Source: Hymenopus coronatus (Eukaryota > Arthropoda > Insecta > Mantodea > Hymenopodidae). Taken from it: a DNA stretch of 64,000 nt. The notes beneath the pieces were generated by a model, which saw nothing but the letters and a program-made list of their open reading frames with translations, did no database searches and was not told the DNA's origin. Both the position numbers and the translations under genes were made by a program. The stretch lies in NCBI GenBank assembly GCA_030762935.1, contig CM060883.1, positions 96,980,001 to 97,044,000 of the forward strand, in the 5' to 3' direction. Position 1 is the first letter of the stretch; each line of letters opens with the position of its first letter. Positions 51,301 to 63,431 of the stretch are shown here, piece after piece.

Positions 51301-53406
51301 TAGCATAATTATTAACAGCGAGTCTTGTTTCCTTGCACAGTTACGGCTGATTGAGATTGTGTATCATAATTATTAACAGCGAGTCTTGTTGCACAGTTTC
51401 GGCTGATTGAGATTGTGTAACATAATTATTAACACCGAGTCTTGTTGCACAGTTTCTGCTGATTGAGACTGTGTAGCATGATTATTAACAGCGAGTCTTG
51501 TTGCACAGTTTCGCCTAAGTGAGATTGTGTAGCATAATTATTAACAGCGAGTTTTGTTCCGTTGCACAGTTTCGGCTGATTGACTTTGTGTAGCATAATT
51601 ATTAACAGCGAGTCTTGTTCCGATGCACAGTTTCGGCTGATTGAGATTGTGTAGCATAATTATTAACAGCGAGTCTTGTTGCATAGTTTCGGCTGATTGA
51701 GATTGTGTGGCATAATTATTAACAGCGTGTCTTGTTCCGTTGCACAGTTTCGGCTGATTGAGATTGTGTAGCATAATTATTAAAAGCGAGTCTTGTTCCG
51801 TTGCACAGCTTCGGCTGATTGAGATTGTGTAGCATAATTATTATCAGCGAGTCTTGTTTCCTTGCACAGTTTTGGCTGATTGAGATTTTGTATCATAATT
51901 ATTAACAGCGAGTCTTTTTGCACAGTTTCGGCTGATTGAGGTTGTGTAGCATAATTATTTACAGCGAGACTTGTTGCACAGTTTCGGCTGATTGAGATTG
52001 TGTATCATAATCATTAACAGCGATTCTTGTTCCTTTGCACAGTTTCGGCTGATTGAGATTGCGTAGCATAATTATTAACAGCGAGTCTTGTTCCGTTGCA
52101 CAGTTTCGGCTGATTGAGATTGTATAGCATAATTATTAACAGCGAGTCTTGTTCTGTTGCACAGATTCGGCTGATTGAGATTGCGTAGCATAATTATTAA
52201 CACCGAGTCTTGTTCCGTTGCACAGTTTCGGCTGATTGAGATTGTGTAGCATAATTATTAACAGCGAGTCTTGTTCCGTTGCACAGCTTCTGGTTATTGA
52301 GATTGTGTAGCATAATAATTAACAGCGAGTCTTGTTTCCTTGCACAGTTTTGGCTAATTGAGATTGTGTATCATAATTATTAACAGCGAGTCTTTTTGCA
52401 CAGTTTCGGCTGATTGAGGTTGTGTAGCATAATTATTAACTGCGAGTCTTGTTGCACAGTTTCGGCTGATTTAGATTGTGTAGCATAATTATTAACAGCG
52501 AATATTGTTGCACAGTTTGGACTGATTGAGATTGCGTAGCATAATTATTAACAGCGAGTCTTGTTGCACAGTTTCGGCTGATTGAGATTGTGTAGCATCA
52601 TTATTAACAGCGATTCTTGTTTCCTTGCACAGTGTCGGCTGATTGAGATTGTGTATTATAATTATTAACAGCGAGTCTTGTTGCACAGTATCGGCTGAAT
52701 GAGATTGTGTAGCATAATTATTAATAGCGAGTCTTGTTGCACAGTTTCGGCTGATTGAGATTGTGTAACATAAAGATTAACAGCGAGTTTTGTTCCTTGC
52801 ACATTTTCGGCTAATTGAGATTGTGAATCATAATTATTAACAGCGAGGTTTGTTCCTTGCACAGTTTCTGCTGATTGAGATAGTGTAGCATAATTATTAA
52901 CAGCGAGTCTTGTTGCACAGTTTCGTCTGATTGAGATTGCGTAGCATAATAATTAACAGAGAGTCTAGTTTCCTTGCACAGTTTCGGCTGATTGAGATTG
53001 TGTATCATAATTATTAACAGCGAGTCTTGTTGCACAGTTTCGGCTGATTGAGATTGTGTACCATAGTTATTAACAGCGAGTCTTGTTGCACAGTTTCGGC
53101 TGATTGAGACTGTGTAGCATGATTATTAACAGTGAGTCTTGTTGCACAGTTTCGCCTGATTGAGATTGTGTATCATAATTATTAACAGTGAGTCTTGTTC
53201 CGTTGCACAGTTTCGGCTGATTGAGATTGCGTATCATAATTATTAACAGCGAGTCTTGTTTCCTTGCAGAATTTCGTCTGATTGAAATTGTGTAGCATAA
53301 ATATTAACAGCGAGTCTTGTTTCCTTGCACAATTTCGGCTGATTGAGATTGTGTAGCATACTTATTAACAGCGAGTGTTGTTCCGTTGCACAGATTCGGC
53401 TGATTG
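45331..53406. repeat. 8.08-kb tandem duplication, first copy
   Basis: It starts at ACATTGTGTAGCATAATTATT and aligns with 53,407 onward. Order inside: copy A-like tail (45,700-46,230), family 2 start with GTCGGG at 46,662, family 2 body, unit-end module (50,870-51,950), then a second body segment from 51,963 that repeats 47,591 onward at offset 4,372. This segment therefore holds two partial family 2 bodies, so one 8-kb unit is really a compound HOR. Confidence 0.91.
47591..49160. repeat. Family 2 body module, first of four copies in the 8-kb pair
   Basis: The module starts at AGCGAGACTTGTTGCAC, is followed by a CATTAACAGCGATTCTTG monomer, and runs through GTACCATAGTTATTAAC. Related copies start at 51,963, about 55,726 and about 59,970. 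They share GCGAATATTGTTGC, CAGTATCGGCTGAATG and GTGAATCATAATTATTAAC. The first and third copies share CCTAATCATT and TTTGTACACTTTCGG, while the second and fourth share GGCTTCTGG-like variants, as expected if the pair was duplicated together as one 8-kb unit. Confidence 0.88.
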
Positions 53407-56400
53407 ACATTGTGTAGCATAATTATTAACAGCGAGTCTTGTTTCCTTGCACAGTTTTGGCTGATTGAGATTGTGTATCATAATTATTAACAGCGAGTCT
53501 TTTTGCACAGTTTCGGCTAATTGAGGTTGTGTAGCATAATTATTAACTGCTAGTCTTGTTGCACAGTTTCGGCTGATTAAGATTGTGTAGCATAATTATT
53601 AACAGCGAGTCTTGTTGCACAGTTTGGACTGATTGAGATTACGTAGCATAATTATTAACAGCGAGTCTTGTTGCACAGTTTCGGCTGATTGAGATTGTGT
53701 AGCATAATTATTAACAGCCAGTCTTGTTGCACAGTTTCGGCTGATTGAGATTGCGTAGCATAATCATTAACTGCGAGTCTTGTTTCCTTGCAAAGTTACG
53801 GCTGATTGAGATTGTGTATCATAATTATTAACAGCGAGTCTTGTTGCATAATTTCGGCTGATTGAGATTGTGTAGCATAATTATTAACAGCGAGTCTTGT
53901 TGCACAGTTTCGGCTGATTGAGACTGTGTAGCATGATTATTAACAGCGAGTCTTGTTGCACAGTTTCGCCCAAGTGAGATTGTGTAGCATAATTATTAAC
54001 AGCGAGTCTTGTTCCGTTGCACAGTTTCGGCTGATTGAGACTGCGTAGCATAATTATTAACAGCAAGTCTTGTTCCTTTGCAAAGTTTCGGCTGATTAAG
54101 ATTGCGTATCATAATTATTAACAGCGAGACTTGTTCCGTTGCACAGTTTCGGCTGATTGAGATTGTGTAGCATACATATTAACTGCGAGTTTTTTTATCT
54201 TGAAGAATTTCGGCTGATTGAGATTGTGTTGCATAATTATTAACAGCGAGTCTTGTTTCCTTGCACAATTTCGGCTGATTGAGATTGTGTAGCATACTTA
54301 TTAACAGCGAGTCTTGTTACACAGTTTGGGCTGATTGAGATTCTGTAGCATAATTATTAAAGGCGAGTCTTGTTCCGTTGCACAGTTTCGGCTGATTGAG
54401 ATTGCGTAGCATAATTATTAACAGCGAGTTTTGTTGCACAATTTCAGCTGATTGAGATTGAGTAGCATGATTATTAACATCGAGTTTTGTTGCTCAGTTT
54501 CGGATGATTGAGATGGCGTAGCACAATTATTAACAGCGTGTCTTGTTGCACAGTTTCGGCTGATTGAGATTGTGTAGCACAATTATTAACAGCGAGTCTT
54601 GTTCCGTTGCACAGTTTCGGCTGATTGAGTTTGTGCAGCATAGTTATTAACAGCGAGTCTTGTTCCGCTGCACACTTTCGTCTGATTGAGATTGTGTAGC
54701 ATAATTATTAACAGCGAGTCTTGTTCCGTTGCACGTTGTCGGGTGATTGAGATTGCGTAGCATAATTATTAACAGCGAGTCTTGTTCCGTTGCACAGTTT
54801 TGGCTGATTGAGATTGCGTATCATAACTATTAAGAGCGAGTCTTGTTCCGTTGCCCAGTTTCGGCTGATTGAGTTTGCGTAGCATAATTATTAACAGCCA
54901 GCCTTGTTTCCTTGCACAGTTTCGGCTGATTTAGATTGTGTATCATAATTATTAACAGCGGGTCTAGATGCACAGTTTCGGCTGATTGAGATTGTGTAGG
55001 ATAATTATTAACACTGAGTCTTGTTTCCTTGCACAGTTTCGGCTGATCGAGATTACGTATCATAATTATTAGCATCGAGTCATGTTCCGTTGCACAGTTT
55101 CGGCTGATTGAGATTGCGTATCATAATTATTAACAGCGAGTCTTGTTCCGTTGCCCATTTTCGGCTGATTGAGATTGTGTAGCATAATTATTAACAGCCA
55201 GTCTTGTTTCCTTGCACATTTTCGGCTGATTGAGATTGTGTTTCATAATTATTAACAGCGAGTCTTGTTGCACAGTTTCGGCTGATTGAGATTGTGTAGC
55301 ATAATTAAAAACAGGAGTCTTGTTCCGTTACAGAGTTTTGGCTGATTTTGATTGCGTAGCATAAATAATAACAGCGAGTCTTGTTCTGTTGCACAGTTTC
55401 GGCTGATTGAGATTGCTTATCATAATTATTAACAACGAGTCTAGTTTCCTTGCACAATTTCGGCTGATTGTGATTGTGTAGCATAATTATAAACAGCGAG
55501 TCTTGTTTCCTTGCACAATTTCGGCTGATTGAGATTGTGTAGCATACTTATTAACAGCGAGTCTTGTTGCACATTTTCGGCTGATTGAGATTGCGTAGCA
55601 TTATTAACAGCGAGTCTTGTTCCGTTGCACAGTTTCGGCTGATTGAGATTGTGTATCATAATTATTAACAGCGAGTCTTGGTGCACAGTTTCTGCTGATT
55701 GAGATTGTGTATCATAATTATTTACAGCGAGACTTGTTGCACAGTTTCGGCTGATTGAGATTGTGTATCCTAATCATTAACAGCGATTCTTGTTCCTTTG
55801 TACACTTTCGGCTGATTGAGATTGCGTAGCATAATTATTAACAGCGAGTCTTGTTCCGTTGCACAGTTTCGGCTGATTGAGATTGTATAGGATAATTATT
55901 AACAGCGAGTCTTGTTCCGTTGCACAGATTCGGTTGATTGAGATTGCGTAGCATAATTATTAACACCGAGTCTTGTTCCGTTGCACAGTTTCGGCTGATT
56001 GAGATTGTGTAGCATAATTATTAACAGCGAGTCTTGTTCCGTTGCACAGCTTTGGCTGATTGAGATTGTGTAGCATAATAATTAACAGCGAGTCTTGTTT
56101 CCTTGTACAGTTTTGGCTAATTGAGATTGTGTATCATAATTATTAACAGCGAGTCTTTTTGCACAGTTTCGGCTGATTGAGGTTGTGTAGCATAATTATT
56201 AACTGCGAGCCTTGTTGCACAGTTTCGGCTGATTTAGATTGTGTAGCATAATTATTAACAGCGAATATTGTTGCACAGTTTGGACTGATTGAGATTGCGT
56301 AGCATAATTATTAACAGCGAGGCTTGTTGCACAGTTTTGGCTGATTGAGATTGTGTAGCATCATTATTAACAGCGATTCTTGTTTCCTTGCACAGTGTCG

Positions 56401-59400
56401 GCTGATTGAGATTGTGTATTATAATTATTAACAGCGAGTCTTGTTGCACAGTATCGGCTGAATGAGATTGTGTAGCATAATTATTAACAGCGAGTCTTGT
56501 TGCACAGTTTCGGCTGATTGAGATTGTGTAACATAAAGATTAACAGCGAGTTTTGTTCCTTGCACAGTTTCGGCTAATTGAGATTGTGAATCATAATTAT
56601 TAACAGCGAGGTTTGTTCCTTGCACAGTTTCTGCTGATTGAGATAGTGTAACATAATTATTAACAGCGAGTCTTGTTGCACAGTTTCGTCTGATTGAGAT
56701 TGCGTAGCATAATAATTAACAGAGAGTCTTTTTTCCTTGCACAGTTTCGGCTGATTGAGATTGTGTATCATAATTATTAACAGCGAGTCTTGTTGCACAG
56801 TTTCGGCTGATTGAGATTGTGTACCATAGTTATTAACAGCGAGTCTTGTTGCACAGTTTCGGCTGATTGAGACTGTGTAGCATGATTATTAACAGTGAGT
56901 TTTGTTGCACAGTTTCGCCTGATTGAGATTGTGTATCATAATTATTAACAGTCAGTCTTGTTCCGCCGCACAGTTTCGGCTGATTGCGATTGTGTAGCAT
57001 AAATATTAACAGCGAGTCTTGTGTCCTTGCACAATTTCGGCTGATTGAGATTGTGTAGCATACTTATTAACAGCGAGTGTTGTTCTGTTGCACAGTTTCG
57101 GCAGATTGAATTTGTGTAGCATAATTATTAACAGCGAGTCTTGTTCCGTTGCACAGTTTCGCCTGATTGAGATTGTGTACCATAATTATTAACAGCGAGT
57201 CTTGTTGCATAGTTTCGGCTGATTGAGATTGCGTAGCATTATTAACAGCGAGTCTTGTTCCGTTGCACAGTTTCGGTTGATTGAGATTGCGGAGCATAAT
57301 CATTAACAGCGAGTCTTGTTCCGTTGCACAGTTTCGGCTGATTGAGTTTGCGTAGCATAATTATTAACAGCGAGTCTTTTATCCTTGCACAGTTTCGGCT
57401 GATTGAGATTGTGTATCATAATTATTAACAGCGAGACTTGTTGCACAGTTTCGGTTGATTGAGATTGTGTAGCATAATTATTAACAGCGAGTCTTGTTGC
57501 ACAGCTTCGGCTGATTGAGATTGTGTAGCATAATTATTAACAGCGAGTCTTGTTCCGTTTCACAGTTTCGGCTGATTGAGATTGTGTATCATAATTATTA
57601 AGAGCGAGGTTTATTCCTTGCACAGTTTGGGCTGAATGAGGTTGTGTATCATAATTATTAACAGCGAATCTTGTTCCGTTGCACAGTTTCGGCTGATTGA
57701 GGTTGCGTAGCATAATTATTAACAGTGAGTCTTGTTTCCTTGCACAGTTTCGGCTGATTGAAATTGTGTAGCATAATTATTAACAGCAGGTCTTGTTCCG
57801 TTGCACAGTTTCGGCTGATTGAGATTGCTTAGCATAACTATTAACAGCGAGTCTTGTTCCGTTGCACATTTTCGGCTGATTGAGATTGTGTGTCATAATT
57901 ATTAAGCGCGAGTCTTGTTCCGTTGCACAGTTTCGGCTGATTGAGATTGTGTATCATAATTATTAACAGCGAGTCTTGTTCCGTTGCACAGTTTCGCCAG
58001 ATTGAGATTGTGTAGCATAATAATTCACAGCGAGTTTTGTTCCTTGCACAGTTTCGGCTGATTGAGATTGTGTATCATAATTACTAACAGCGAATCTTGT
58101 TCCGTTGCACAGTTTCGGCTGATTGAGGTTGCGTAGCATAATTATTAACTGCGAGTCTTGTTTCCTTGCACAGTTTCGGTTGAGTGAGATAGCGTAGCAT
58201 AATCATTAACAGCGAGTCTTGTTCCGTTGCACAGTTTCGGCTGATTGAGTTTGCGTAGCATAATTATTAACAGCGAGTCTTGTTCCGTTTCACAGTTTCG
58301 GCTGATTGAGTTTGCGTAGCATAATTATTAACAGCGAGTCTTTTACCCTTGCACAGTTTCGGCTGATTGAGATTGTGTATCATAATTATTAACAGCGAGT
58401 CTTGTTGCACAGTTTCGGCTGATTGAGATTGTGTAGCATAATTATTAACAGCGAGTCTTGTTGCACAGTTTCGGCTGATTGAGACTGTGTAGCCTGATTA
58501 TTAACAGCGAGTCTTGGTGCACAGTTTCGGCTGATTGAGATTGTGTAGCATAATTATTAACAGTGAGTCTTGTTCAGTTGCACAGTTTCGGCTGATTGAG
58601 ATTGCGTAGCATAAATAATAACAGTGAGTCTTGTTCTGTTGCACAGTTTCGGCTGATTGAGATTGCTTATCATAATTATTAACAACGAGTCTTGTTTCCT
58701 TGCACAATTTCGGCTGATTCAGTTTGTGTAGCATAGTTATTAACAGCGAGACTTATTTCCTTGCACAATTTCGGCTGATTGAGATTGTGTAGCATACTTA
58801 TTAACAGCGAGTGTTGTTCCGTTGCACAGTTTCGGCAGATTGACGTTGTGTAGCATAACTATTAACAGCGAGTCTTGTTCCGTTGCACAGTTTCGGCTGA
58901 TTGAGATTGTGTAGCATAATTATTAACAGCGAGTCTTGTTGCATAGTTTCGGCTGATTGAGATTGTGTAGCATAATTATTAACAGCGAGTCTTGTTTCGT
59001 TGCACAGCTTCGCCTGATTGAGATTGTGTAGCATAATTATAAACGGCGAGCCTTGTTTCCTTGCACAGTTATGGCTGATTGAGATTGTGTATCATAATTA
59101 TTAACAGCGAGTCTTTTTGCACAGTTTCGGCTGATTGAGGTTGTGTAGCATCATTATTAACTGCGAGTCTTGTTGCACAGTTTCGGCTAATTGAGATTGT
59201 GTAGCATAATTATTAACAGCGAGTCTTGTTGCACAGTTCGGACTGATTGAGATTGCGTAGCATAATTATTAACAGCGAATCTTGTTGCACAGTTTCGGCT
59301 GATTGAGATTGCGTAGCATAATTATTAACAGCGAGTCTTGTTTCCTTGCACAGTTACGGCTGATTGAGATTGTGTATCATAATTATTAACAGCGAGTCTT

Positions 59401-61413
59401 GTTGCACAGTTTCGGCTGATTGAGATTGTGTAACATAATTATTAACACCGAGTCTTGTTGCACAGTTTCTGCTGATTGAGACTGTGTAGCATGATTATTA
59501 ACAGCGAGTCTTGTTGCACAGTTTCGCCTAAGTGAGATTGTGTAGCATAATTATTAACAGCGAGTTTTGTTCCGTTGCACAGTTTCGGCTGATTGACTTT
59601 GTGTAGCATAATTATTAACAGCGAGTCTTGTTCCGATGCACAGTTTCGGCTGATTGAGATTGTGTAGCATAATTATTAACAGCGAGTCTTGTTGCATAGT
59701 TTCGGCTGATTGAGATTGTGTGGCATAATTATTAACAGCGTGTCTTGTTCCGTTGCACAGTTTCGGCTGATTGAGATTGTGTAGCATAATTATTAAAAGC
59801 GAGTCTTGTTCCGTTGCACAGCTTCGGCTGATTGAGATTGTGTAGCATAATTATTATCAGCGAGTCTTGTTTCCTTGCACAGTTTTGGCTGATTGAGATT
59901 TTGTATCATAATTATTAACAGCGAGTCTTTTTGCACAGTTTCGGCTGATTGAGGTTGTGTAGCATAATTATTTACAGCGAGACTTGTTGCACAGTTTCGG
60001 CTGATTGAGATTGTGTATCATAATCATTAACAGCGATTCTTGTTCCTTTGCACTGTTTCGGCTGATTGAGATTGCGTAGCATAATTATTAACAGCGAGTC
60101 TTGTTCCGTTGCACAGTTTCGGCTGATTGAGATTGTATAGCATAATTATTAACAGCGAGTCGTGTTCTGTTGCACAGATTCGGCTGATTGAGATTGCGTA
60201 GCATAATTATTAACACCGAGTCTTGTTCCGTTGCACAGTTTCGGCTGATTGAGATTGTGTAGCATAATTATTAACAGCGAGTCTTGTTCCGTTGCACAGC
60301 TTCTGGTGATTGAGATTGTGTAGCATAATAATTAACAGCGAGTCTTGTTTCCTTGCACAGTTTTGGCTAATTGAGATTGTGTATCATAATTATTAACAGC
60401 GAGTCTTTTTGCACAGTTTCGGCTGATTGAGGTTGTGTAGCATAATTATTAACTGCGAGTCTTGTTGCACAGTTTCGGCTGATTTAGATTGTGTAGCATA
60501 ATTATTAACAGCGAATATTGTTGCACAGTTTGGACTGATTGAGATTGCGTAGCATAATTATTAACAGCGAGACTTGTTGCACAGTTTCGGCTGATTGAGA
60601 TTGTGTAGCATCATTATTAACAGCGATTCTTGTTTCCTTGCACAGTGTCGGCTGATTGAGATTGTGTATTATAATTATTAACAGCGAGTCTTGTTGCACA
60701 GTATCGGCTGAATGAGATTGTGTAGCATAATTATTAATAGCGAGTCTTGTTGCACAGTTTCGGCTGATTGAGATTGTGTAACATAAAGATTAACAGCGAG
60801 TTTTGTTCCTTGCACATTTTCGGCTAATTGAGATTGTGAATCATAATTATTAACAGCGAGGTTTGTTCCTTGCACAGTTTCTGCTGATTGAGATAGTGTA
60901 GCATAATTATTAACAGCGAGTCTTGTTGCACAGTTTCGTCTGATTGAGATTGCGTAGCATAATAATTAACAGAGAGTCTTGTTTCCTTGCACAGTTTCGG
61001 CTGATTGAGATTGTGTATCATAATTATTAACAGCGAGTCTTGTTGCACAGTTTCGGCTGATTGAGATTGTGTACCATAGTTATTAACAGCGAGTCTTGTT
61101 GCACAGTTTCGGCTGATTGAGACTGTGTAGCATGATTATTAACAGTGAGTCTTGTTGCACAGTTTCGCCTGATTGAGATTGTGTATCATAATTATTAACA
61201 GTGAGTCTTGTTCCGTTGCACAGTTTCGGCTGATTGAGATTGCGTATCATAATTATTAACAGCGAGTCTTGTTTCCTTGCAGAATTTCGTCTGATTGAAA
61301 TTGTGTAGCATAAATATTAACAGCGAGTCTTGTTTCCTTGCACAATTTCGGCTGATTGAGATTGTGTAGCATACTTATTAACAGCGAGTGTTGTTCCGTT
61401 GCACAGATTCGGC
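53407..61413. repeat. 8.0-kb tandem duplication, second copy
   Basis: The offset to the first copy is 8,076 at the start and 8,013 at the end. The steps are +3 at about 55,432 (AACAACGAG for AACGAG), +56 at about 55,680 (one extra short monomer), -61 at about 56,960 and -61 at about 58,985. Except for the 3-bp step each is a whole monomer. At the -61 near 56,960 the remaining monomer is a hybrid: it starts with CCGCCGCAC and ends with GATTGCGATTGTG, which belong to two successive monomers in the first copy. Confidence 0.91.
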
Positions 61414-63431
61414 AGATTGAATTTGTGTAGCATAATTATTAACAGCGAGTCTTGTTCCATTGCACAGTTTCGGCTGATTGAGATTGTGTACCATAATTAT
61501 TAACAGCGAGTCTTGTTGCATAGTTTCGGCTGATTGAGATTGCGTAGCATTATTAACAGCGAGTCTTGTTCCGTTGCACAGTTTCGGCTGATTGAGATTG
61601 TGTAGCATAATTATTAATAGCGAGTCTTTTTCCGTTGCACAGTTTCGGCTGATTGAGATTGGGTATCATAATTATTAACAGCGAGTCTTGTTCCGTTGCA
61701 CAGTTTCGGCTGATTGAGATTGCGTTGCATAATCATTAACAGCGAGTCCTGTTTCCTTGCACAATTTCGGCTGATTGAGATTGTGTAGCATAGTTATTAA
61801 CAGCGAGTCTTGTTCCGTTGCACAGTTTCGGCTGATTGAGATTGCTTAGCATAATTATTAATAGCGAGTCTTGTTGCACAGTTTCGGATGATTGAGATTG
61901 TGTAGCATAATTATTAACAGCGAGTCCTGTTGCACAGTTTCGGCTGATTGAAATTGTGTAGCATAATTATTAACAGCGAGTCTTGTTCCGTTGCACAGTT
62001 TCGGCTGATTGAGATTGTGTATCATAATTACTAACAGTGAATCTTGTTCCGTTGCACAGTTTCGGCTGATTGTAGTTGCGTAGCATTATTATTAACTGCA
62101 AGTCTTGTTTCCCCACACAGTTTCGGTTGATTGAGATTGCGAAGCATAATCATTAACAGCGAGTCTTGTTCCGTTGCACAGTTTCGGCTGATTGAGTTTG
62201 CGTAGCATAATTATTAACAGCGAGTCTTTTATCCTTGCACAGTTTCGGCTGATTGAGATTGTGTATCATAATTATTAACAGCGAGACTTGTTGCAAATTT
62301 TCGGTTGATTGAGATTGTGTAGCATAATTATTAACAGCGAGTCTTGTTGCACAGCTTCGGCTGATTGAGATTGTGTAGCATAATTATTAACAGCGAGCCT
62401 TGTTCCGTTTCACAGTTTCGGCTGATTGAGATTGTGTATCATAATTATTAAGAGCGAGGTTTATTCCTTGCACAGTTTCGGCTGATTGAGGTTGTGTATC
62501 ATAATTATTAACAGCGAGTCTTGTTCCGTTGCACAGTCTCGGCTGATTGAGGTTGCGTAGCATAATTATTAACAGCGAGTCTTGTTTCCTTGCACAGTTT
62601 CGGCTGATTGAAATTGTGTAGCATAATTATTAACAGCAGGTCTTGTTCCGTTGCACAGTTTCGTTTGATTGAGATTGCTTAGCCTAACTATTAACAGCGA
62701 GTCTTGTTCCGTTGCACATTTTCGGCTGATTGAGATTGTGTGTCATAATTATTAACAGCGAGTCTTGTTGCATAGTTTTTGTTGCATAGTTTCGGCTGAT
62801 TGAGATTGTGTAGCGTAATTATGAAGCGCGAGTCTTGTTCCGTTGCACAGTTTCGGCTGATTGAGATTGTGTATCATAATTATTAACAGCGAGTCTTGTT
62901 CCGTTGCACAATTTTCGCCAGATTGAGATTGTGTAGCATAATAATTCACAGCGAGTTTTCATCCTTGCACAGTTTCGGCTGATTGAGATTGTGTATCATA
63001 ATTACTAACAGCGAATCTTGTTCCGTTGCACAGTTTCGGCTGATTGAGGTTGCGTAGCATAATTATTAACTGCGAGTCTTGTTTCCTTGCACAGTTTCGG
63101 TTGAGTGAGATAGCGTAGCATAATCATTAACAGCGAGTCTTGTTCCGTTGCACAGTTTCGGCTGATTGAGTTTGCGTAGCATAATTATTAACAGCGAGTC
63201 TTGTTCCGTTGCACAGTTTCGGCTGATTGAGTTTGCGTAGCATAATTATTAACAGCGAGTCTTTTACCCTTGCACAGTTTCGGCTGATTGAGATTGTGTA
63301 TCATAATTATTAACAGCGAGTCTTGTTGCACAGTTTCGGCTGATTGAGATTGTGTAGCATAATTATTAACAGCGAGTCTTGTTGCACAGTTTCGGCTGAT
63401 TGAGACTGTGTAGCCTGATTATTAACAGCGA
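61414..63431. repeat. Family 2 segment at the right side
   Basis: It follows the family 2 order of 17,910-19,900 (53-bp monomer at about 61,545, TTTCCCCACACAG at about 62,107, AGCAGGTCTTG at about 62,636, GCCTGATTATTAAC at about 63,410). It contains a 14-bp microduplication at 62,767-62,795 and ends at the GAGTCTTGGTGCACAG monomer, where a deletion joins it to a later part of the unit. Confidence 0.87.
62767..62795. repeat. 14-bp microduplication inside a monomer
   Basis: GTTGCATAGTTTTT (62,767-62,780) is followed at once by GTTGCATAGTTTCGG. It expands a 56-bp short monomer to 70 bp (62,761-62,830). It is one of the few length changes in the array that is not a whole-monomer step. Neighbouring bases also carry a local change (ATTATGAAGCGCG at about 62,818). 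Confidence 0.88.
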
